A stretch of DNA of 64,000 nt from positions 26,195,083-26,259,082 of the forward strand of contig NC_084671.1 of the NCBI RefSeq assembly GCF_028389875.1. The letters run 5' to 3'. This stretch comes from Rhea pennata. Taxonomy: Eukaryota > Chordata > Aves > Rheiformes > Rheidae. The notes beneath the pieces were generated by a model. It was not told where the DNA came from. It searched no databases and was given only the letters and a program-made list of their open reading frames with translations. Positions 57,701 through 64,000 of this stretch are shown here, piece by piece. A program made the translations under genes and the position numbers. Numbering within the stretch: the first letter of the stretch is position 1; each line of letters opens with the position of its first letter.

Positions 57701-58655
57701 AGAAGACACCTGGTACAAGGTGACAGATTTGCTGGTCAATCTATGAAATATTTAGGACATGCCTCAGTTTTCAGTTTCTCTGAGATCCTCAAATCCCCAA
57801 GCCCAGGACTGACCTTCCAATGTCTTAACTCTGTTTTTTTGGACATGTACAATAGAATAGTATATCCATGAGAAATGCACATCTCAAATCAGTCTCCCAG
57901 GTATGCAGGTATGTATGAAAGACTTGGTAGAGAGGATGCAAAATCTAGATTCTAAGAGGCAAAATGGCAACATCAACTAGCATCATTCTTCAGTGCTTTC
58001 AGAAACTAACAAATCAAAAAAGTAGTGCAGTTCCATTATTCTCTTCTAGAGCTTTTTGGAAAAAAATATGTTTAATGAAAGCTTTAACTAATGCTGATGT
58101 TCTTACCTTCTTCCACTCATCTGCTGAAAATGCTCGCAGCAGATTGTCTGGCACCAGCTCCTTCAGAATTTTGGGGATGGTTGCCAGCTGTGTGCGGTCA
58201 TTGTTGAAGCGCACTTTGTAAATCAGTCCTGCCAGCTGGACAGCTTCGTCCTTGGAACACTTGTGGTAGCCTCTGAGGTACTTTGGCAACTCCTGGAAGA
58301 GACCAGTTTTGAGTCCAAGACAGACTGGGATGGAGGAAACACTGACTTACGCATGCTAAAGCTGTGAGGTAAGGATGTAAGCCTCACCAAGCACAGTCCG
58401 AGGTCATCACAAGAACTTTTGACTCCTGGAGGTTCTCCTTGTATCAGTGCAGAAAGATGAGAACCTCCACGCAACAGGTGAATCAGGGAGCTATGCTCCT
58501 AACATAGGCACAACAGCTAAGGTGCCAAATGCTGAGCTAAGCTCTGTCCTAAAAGGTATATATATGTTAATGGACATCAGCTGAGTGCTGGTTTTTAACT
58601 ACACATTTTAAATACTGTTATATCCCTCAGGAGGCACTGTAATGCAGACCTTGGG

Positions 58656-58708
<53 letters not shown>

Positions 58709-61304
58709 CAACTCCAGCAGGTTCACTTTCTCAGAGTATTTCATGGATCATGTGGCCTGCCTTTATAGTTATGCCATAGGGAGCTTGTTACCTGGTGGTA
58801 ATGAAAAATTGAGTCAGCTTTCAGGTCCTTCCCAGGAATTACATTCAGCCACAGCTTTCTCATGAAGTACACCTCATAAGCCACAGACATAATAGCCCCT
58901 AAGGAAACAACATCCTATTAGCATCATCTGTAGTTCTGTGGTTTGTAATTGATTGGCGAGTTTCTTAAGAAAAAGAATCACTGGCAAAATAGTGTAAAAG
59001 ATAATTTCGGATGATCCAGGAAGTGATTAGTTCTTGGGCACTGATCATGGAGTGATTTGAAGTAGAGCATCAGGGTCTACAGAGATAGCAAAAGGAGGTG
59101 ACGATCTCAGAAACATGGGTATTTGTTGTTTCTTGCTGCTCACTAGAGCTGCTGCTTGATGTGCTGCACACCTGAATTCTGTTAGACAGTTACTGGTAGA
59201 TTCCCTGATGGCTCTGCGTACAGAAATAAATAGTGATTTAGTACACACGTTTATGCTGTAATTTTCAGAGCTCCTAGCAGCTGCATCAGCTGTGGGGAGA
59301 AATAGGAAGCTAGAAAGTCCTAGATGCCTAATGATTCAAGCAGTTAAACCTTAGCAGTTCTGAAATAAGTAAAGGTCACAATCATTGAGTTTGAAGTTTG
59401 GGTGAAGTTTGAGTTAATGCAGATTTTATGGAGGTGAGTGGGAAAGAATTGCTGTCATCGGAGTTAAATGGTTTTACTCTAACAGCATGTTCCCTTAGCA
59501 ATACAACTTGGGCTCTTATATCAACAGGTAGTAATCTATATGAAAATTTTCTGATGACCCAAATAATGGGAGCAGCACTGTGTCAAGAACCTACTTACAT
59601 GTATTTGCTGACAGGTGGTCTGACAATGCATAAGCCTTGGACTCTAAACAGGATTTACCTGCCTGTGACTTGTGTGCCTCCAGTTGTGTGTTTTGAATGC
59701 AATACGTCAAAACATTTTTGGTGCCAATCTAAAATTTCTAATGAGATCCTCCCACAAACATGTTCTGGTGTTTCTGACAGCCAGTGGCATGAGGTCACTG
59801 GATCTTACTGCTGGTGCAGGCAGTAAACGTATATGATTAATATAAAAATGGTATAATAGGCCTGTAGCCACACACTTGCTGAGATGGAGTAAATCCTACT
59901 GGATAAATGTGTTGCTTCCCCAGTTCAGCGCACAATCTCAGGTAGCTTTTTGTCATAATGACACCCTCCTTACCATCTTTCCCTGGTTTGTTCTTCCTGT
60001 TCCAATCTGCCACCTGCCTCAGTGAGTCAAAGAAGTAGTCTGCTTCATTCTGACTGATCACCTGGAAAAGATCAACCAATGAATAGGGGAGACAAGGGAT
60101 CAGCAGATCATATAAAATACTACCTATGCCAACGTACCCAAATAACAGGCTGGATTGTCTTTCCCTGTCTATAGTGAGCAAGCAAAATGACGGCAGTAAA
60201 GACAGAGACAGAGGACAGAAAAAACAGAAGGAGGAAGGCTCATGTAGTTTCCATTTCATGGGATTTTTATTCCATTTTATGTTGCTTTTTTCTCCCTTCC
60301 TCTGCCTTGCTGACATTTCTTTCCAGCACTTACTGTAGACAAGCTAAATATGCCTACTCTATTCCTAGTCATCCCCTTATCATAAATAATGGCAGATGTA
60401 GGGTTCCTTTCTTGAGGAACGCAGCACATCAGAAAACCCCTGTGCTTGGACTCACTGCTGCTTTTTCCTCAAAGCTCAAACAGGCCCAGGGAGAAGAGAT
60501 TTCTCAGCAACCAACTTGGTTTGCCCAAGCTTCAGCTCAGGCAAAGCAAGTTCTTGAGAAAGCAGAGAGCAATGACTGGCGCTGGTCAGCCACTAATGCC
60601 AGTGGGTATTGTAGATGTGCAGCATGTCACCTGGGCAAAGCCTTAGAGTGGAAATGGTCTGAATGCAGCAATACATAATGTGATTTATTTTACCATCCCA
60701 GTAGCTGCAGGAAGGCCTATCTTCTCTGCTTGCAGTACTACATGTCTACTAGTGGAAACTCTGAATCTCCATGCTTTGTTCTGGATGCTCCTCCTCAAAG
60801 TGAAGTGTCAGAAGCTAAAGTCTAAGTTGTATCCCCTCAGTAAGACAGAAGCAGCAATGATCTGCTATGTTGGTTGGTTTCATATATTGTTGCTTAGGTG
60901 GTCTGGGAAAGTAGATGAGAAGAAGAGAGTTTGGCTACCCTACTATAGCTGAGAAGAGTTACCTTGTCTGCGATCTTGACAAAGAGGCTGAAGCCTTCCC
61001 AGGAGCTCAGCTGCAATTTGGAAGCGATGTTCTGACACAGAGTCCGGATTTTGGTATTTGTTCCCACATCAAATGTCTATGAGATAAGAAGGCTCTTATT
61101 ATGTGGCAAAGAAGAAAAAAGGGGAATACTGTGTATCTTGAAATATACTTCTGCATGAACAAAGCAGGTCAAGGCTGAGAAAACAAAAAAGTTCTCACCT
61201 GCTCTGTTTCATTGGGGAAGCAAATCTTGTGTGAGATCTTAGTGGTGTTCTGCAAGATGGCATCAACCTCCACGGGATGAGGTGCCCACTTCCTGGAGCC
61301 ACTC
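54671..61304 (-). CDS. MYO7B: MYO7B, unconventional myosin VIIb, C-terminal FERM domain (9 spliced exons)
   Basis: Myosin VIIb is an actin motor of epithelial microvilli; its C-terminal MyTH4-FERM unit binds the USH1C scaffold of the intermicrovillar adhesion complex (family knowledge). Exons in transcript order: 61199-61304, 60963-61076, 59974-60061, 58792-58898, 58107-58292, 57144-57260, 56239-56322, 55328-55447 and 54671-54754. They join without frame breaks to about 334 residues plus TGA. The sequence follows myosin VII closely: [71 protein letters not shown] and [11 protein letters not shown]. This is essentially the second FERM domain. MyTH4, SH3, the first MyTH4-FERM, neck and motor lie right of the window. 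MYO7A is the paralogue; adjacency to LIMS2/GPR17 identifies MYO7B. Confidence 0.94.
55328..55447 (-). CDS. MYO7B: MYO7B penultimate exon
   Basis: A 40-codon exon from [17 protein letters not shown] to [15 protein letters not shown], with acceptor tccttacag and donor gtaaga. It is the FERM F3 region. Confidence 0.95.
55448..56238 (-). other. MYO7B: MYO7B intron
   Basis: A 791-nt intron with no recognised feature. Confidence 0.85.
56239..56322 (-). CDS. MYO7B: MYO7B exon, third from the end
   Basis: 28 codons, [19 protein letters not shown] to HQKTK. Acceptor is catttacag and donor gtaaca. Confidence 0.94.
56323..57143 (-). other. MYO7B: MYO7B intron
   Basis: An 821-nt intron. Nothing was recognised. 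Confidence 0.85.
57144..57260 (-). CDS. MYO7B: MYO7B exon, fourth from the end
   Basis: 39 codons, [20 protein letters not shown] and [19 protein letters not shown]. Acceptor is cctgaacag and donor gtaggt. Confidence 0.94.
57261..58106 (-). other. MYO7B: MYO7B intron
   Basis: An 846-nt intron. Nothing was recognised. Confidence 0.85.
58107..58292 (-). CDS. MYO7B: MYO7B exon, fifth from the end
   Basis: 62 codons, [20 protein letters not shown] through [20 protein letters not shown], the FERM F2 region. Acceptor is tcttccag and donor gtaaga. Confidence 0.95.
58293..58791 (-). other. MYO7B: MYO7B intron with a GA/TC microsatellite
   Basis: A 499-nt intron carrying (GA)24 at 58,658-58,705, which is (UC)24 in the transcript, 86 nt from the 5' splice site. 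Confidence 0.88.
58658..58705. repeat. (GA)24 microsatellite
   Basis: 48 uninterrupted nucleotides of GA on the plus strand, preceded by a short G run. Pure repeats of this length are normally polymorphic. Confidence 0.97.
58792..58898 (-). CDS. MYO7B: MYO7B exon, sixth from the end
   Basis: (G)[19 protein letters not shown] to [10 protein letters not shown]. Acceptor is tccttag and donor gtaaca. It enters in phase 1. Confidence 0.94.
58899..59973 (-). other. MYO7B: MYO7B intron
   Basis: A 1,075-nt intron. A 132-codon plus-strand open frame (59,428-59,826) lies here and resembles nothing I know. Confidence 0.85.
59974..60061 (-). CDS. MYO7B: MYO7B exon, seventh from the end
   Basis: [20 protein letters not shown] to KNKPGKD plus one base of a split Gly codon. 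Acceptor is cttttccag and donor gtaagg. Confidence 0.94.
60062..60962 (-). other. MYO7B: MYO7B intron
   Basis: A 901-nt intron. The overlapping plus-strand open frames look random. Confidence 0.85.
60963..61076 (-). CDS. MYO7B: MYO7B exon, eighth from the end
   Basis: 38 codons, [20 protein letters not shown] to [10 protein letters not shown], the FERM F1 ubiquitin-like lobe. Acceptor is atctcatag and donor gtaact. Confidence 0.94.
61199..61304 (-). CDS. MYO7B: MYO7B exon, ninth from the end (first in window)
   Basis: Encodes [19 protein letters not shown] to CFPNETEQ after one base of a split codon. Acceptor is attttccag and donor gtgaga. It begins the FERM domain just after MyTH4. Confidence 0.92.
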
Positions 61305-61985
61305 CTGGAAAATGCCATCACCATCACAAGAGATGTCAGTGTTGGATGTTTGTTTAATCCTCGAGGAGCTGAACAACAGGATAAATTCCATCCAAAATGC
61401 TAGTATTGGGACCTGGAGAGGGCTCTAATCCTTTACCCTAATACAAATTCAGTGTATTAACAGAGCAAGAAATGGAGGGTCTTATTAGACCTATTAAAAG
61501 TCTCCTCTACTCTGCAAGAAGTCTGCATGGATAAGGCATCTTCTGTACCAGTAGTGTCACCCCCTTCTATGTATTCAGCAACATTTTTCCTTACTGAAGT
61601 GTGAAGACAATAGTCACAAGGAGCACTACATTTTATTTTAGTTCATGCATCAACAAAGAGATTTGCATTCAGGTATAAAATGACTATTACAACTGAGGAG
61701 ACAAGTACCAGAAGGTCTTGGAAAGGCTGCCAGAAGCATTAAGTTTTATGTAAGAGCTGGTATAGAATCACTGAGTCAGGGGATGTAGAAGCTGCATAAT
61801 GCTAGTTCCATGAAAGTACACCTTGGAGTAGAGCTGCCCTGTAAGAGCAAAACAACTTGATTTGGAGTCTGAGTCATATAAAAACCTCAATATGATTGAA
61901 GTTGAGACAAATTTAGCACATTATCTTCTAAGGCTCATATTTTCTTATTTTAAGTGGCATAGGGCCCCTGTGGCTCTTGGGAGGT

Positions 61986-62464
61986 GTCACAGAATCACAA
62001 AATAGTTGGGAGTTAGCTGGGACTTCTGGAGATCATCTGGTCCAACTGTCTGCTCAAGCAGGGTCAGCTAAAGCAGGTTGCCCCAGACAGTATCCACTCA
62101 GGTTTTGAACATCTCCAAGGATGGAGATTCCACAACCTCTTTGGGCAACCTGTTCTAGTGTTCAACCAACCTCACAGTGAAAAGCTGTTTTTATATTGAG
62201 AAATTTCTGATTTATTTCTGTCTTCTTCAGATGGAATTTCCTGTGTTTCAGTTTGTGCCTATTGCCTCTTGTCTTGCTACTGTGCACCACTGAGAAGAGT
62301 CTGGCCTCGTCTTTTTTACACTCTCCCATCAGGTATTTATAAACATTGGTAAGATCCCCCTGAGCCTACTCTTCTCCAGGCTAAACAGTTCCAGCTCTTT
62401 CAACCTCTCCTTGTATGAGAGATGCTCCAATCCCTCATTTCCTTTGCTGGACTCACTCCGGTAA
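61986..62464 (-). mobile_element. degraded CR1 LINE fragment (antisense)
   Basis: The plus strand reads tcacagaatcacaaaatagt, then gagatcatctggtccaac, then ctcaagcagggtcagcta, then ggctaaacagttccagctct. This is the same order as the CR1 copy at 28,958 but with many substitutions and small indels. The coding frame is broken. It is clearly older than the first copy. Confidence 0.9.
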
Positions 62465-63194
62465 GTACTTACCTTTCTTGTTCTAGGATGTGTATATTTT
62501 ACATGCTACAGCTTGTAAACTAGTCTCCTCTCTCACACTGGGCCTATTTAGGGTGGCCAAAATAGCTATTCCTCTGTTCATCATGAGAGAGCTTAGCCTG
62601 GCATCTGCTTTTAGTTGTGTGGGTTTCAAAACTAATTTCTTACTGTTAAATAAAATAGTGGTTCCATTTGGAGAAGGAAAACCTGACTGTAAAACTAGTT
62701 TAATAGTACGTGCTCTAGTACTGTCCAGGCACTGTATGGAGTGTGGACCTGCCCCATCAGTCATCTGTTTCTCAACTAGCAGCAGAGGGAGGATGTAGGA
62801 GGCCAAGGAAGCACAGGAGCTTGCCTAGAGGCACAGAGCCACTTCTCCTTGCAGCCGCAGCTGGGAAATTGTCAAAAGAGGAACTTCTTAGCACCCCTAA
62901 GATTCTCTCTGGTTCCCTGCCCAGGAATCTGGGGATGAAGCAGTAAAGCTGTTCGTGGGGGAAACGATGAGCCTAGTGACCCTGTTTGGCTTCTACTCTG
63001 CTGTAGGTCAGTCCTTTGAGCCTGCCTGCTCTCCCCTTTCCAAGGAGAGCTGGTTACTAATAGGGAGAAAGGCTAAGAGTGGGTGCAGGTTTAGTCGTAG
63101 GAAAAGAAATACTTTTAAAAATCAACATTTTGTCCTCTTTGCTCTTCTTCTTCTCTCCCAAGCTCCAGAAATACTTTAGCAGAGAGTTATCATT

Positions 63195-63216
63195 AAAAAA
63201 AAAAAAAAAAAAAAAA
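63195..63216. repeat. poly(A) tract, about A22
   Basis: A homopolymer in the MYO7B intron. Confidence 0.9.
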
Positions 63217-64000
63217 GCCCATGCTGCTTTTCCTCTCTGTTTGCCTGCTCTTAAGAGGGCCTGCATGGCTAAACAAGGCTTAGAGCATGAGCAGCACGTG
63301 ATAAAAAGAGGCAGGAAAATTTCAGTCTTCTCCAGAGAAAGAACAATGAATAGCATTCCTCATCATGCATTTTTCAGGCACTTCAAAGGTGAATTCAATG
63401 TGCAGTGACATATCTCCAGCAGTTCTGAAACCCACCCACTGTGAGGGGGGACAGCCACTGCTTTAGCATTCCCCTTGAGCCTGGCCTACAGGGCTCAGAG
63501 ACCAAACGCATGGCCCAGACTAAGAGAAAGGGGAGGATGAAGGAGCTGGAGAAAGAAACCATTGGGCAGCCTCGTTGCTGAGCAGGTCAGTGGCAGTCAG
63601 GGCTGTGCTTAGCTGCATCCAGAGAATCTGAGTAACACACAGAAGCAGCAAAATGGGAAAGGCTGGGCTTAACCTCGTCACTAGGTCACTGGGTTCCCTG
63701 AGTGATAAGCTGGGAAATTCCAGTGTCTGGAGGAATTTAGGGAAGCCCCCCACAGTTCACTCGATCCCCCTGAAACTCAGGTAGCCCTTCCATTCTCTTT
63801 GGTCATGTCATGTTCTTCACACCAATAAGTAAATCAACAGATTCCTCCCAGTTCATGTTACTGGACTTCTCTTTCAATTCTTGTGGCTTTCTATCACCTA
63901 AGGATTAGCACTCACACACACAGGCATGCAAAATGGTTTCCTCTTCCAGTGGCACTCCCAGCAGTCTAACTGGCTGGTTAGACTAATAGAAATGACTACC

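Larger units (their letters stand above)
61305..64000 (-). other. MYO7B: MYO7B intron (partial, right edge of window)
   Basis: At least 2.7 kb without a recognisable MyTH4 exon on the minus strand. It contains a worn CR1 copy at about 61,986-62,464 and an A22 tract at 63,195-63,216. The next upstream exon should lie beyond 64,000. Confidence 0.65.

Noticed and set aside
59428-59826. 132-codon plus-strand open frame in a MYO7B intron
   Set aside because: No resemblance to known proteins, no promoter or splice context. Compatible with chance.
60187-60678. 163-codon plus-strand open frame in a MYO7B intron
   Set aside because: Overlaps other random frames, low similarity to anything known, and intron-like composition.
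62483-62806. 107-codon minus-strand open frame as a possible upstream MYO7B exon
   Set aside because: It does not resemble myosin VII MyTH4 sequence, and no donor in the right phase precedes the exon at 61,304.

Overview
The window is vertebrate nuclear DNA, most likely from a bird. It has spliced genes with GT-AG introns, two CpG-island promoters, and an antisense CR1 LINE tail with the avian-type 3' terminal ATTCTATG repeats. No prokaryotic-type gene organisation is present. Five protein-coding genes are recognisable, and their order and orientations match the human 2q14.3 neighbourhood in reverse complement: WDR33 (+, C-terminal exons only), SFT2D3 (-), LIMS2 (+, complete), GPR17 (-, nested in a LIMS2 intron) and MYO7B (-, C-terminal exons only).

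Layout. About 1-11,800 holds the last six coding exons of WDR33, the AAUAAA-reading subunit of the mRNA 3'-end processing machinery. About 11,800-15,430 is the convergent 3' flank shared by WDR33 and the intronless SFT2D3 (15,433-16,032). A GC-rich interval of 15.1-18.2 kb holds the SFT2D3 CpG island and the LIMS2 promoter and exon 1. LIMS2 (PINCH-2) runs from 17,786 to 48,796 in ten coding exons giving 341 residues, with a 15.1 kb first intron and a 10 kb fourth intron. That fourth intron carries GPR17, an uninterrupted 344-residue receptor gene, on the opposite strand. The LIMS2 3'UTR probably extends to about 52.64 kb. MYO7B comes in tail to tail: nine exons from 54,671 to 61,304 encode its second FERM domain and stop codon, and the rest of the gene lies beyond the right edge.

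The genes do not form a pathway. LIMS2 is an adhesion adaptor, GPR17 a class A receptor, MYO7B a microvillar motor tail, SFT2D3 a Golgi-traffic membrane protein and WDR33 an RNA-processing factor. Their arrangement is old synteny.

Beyond the genes, the most interesting signals are in and around LIMS2. There is a perfect CArG box and a consensus AP-1 site upstream of its first ATG. There are several perfect short inverted repeats in its introns, two of them close upstream of splice acceptors. A diverged pair of roughly 200-300 bp direct repeats lies in introns 4 and 6. GPR17 has an in-frame stop immediately upstream of its ATG. No CRISPR array, tRNA, rRNA or clearly new gene system was found. 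All exon boundaries were placed by reading frame, splice dinucleotides and recalled family sequence, without alignment software or transcript data.
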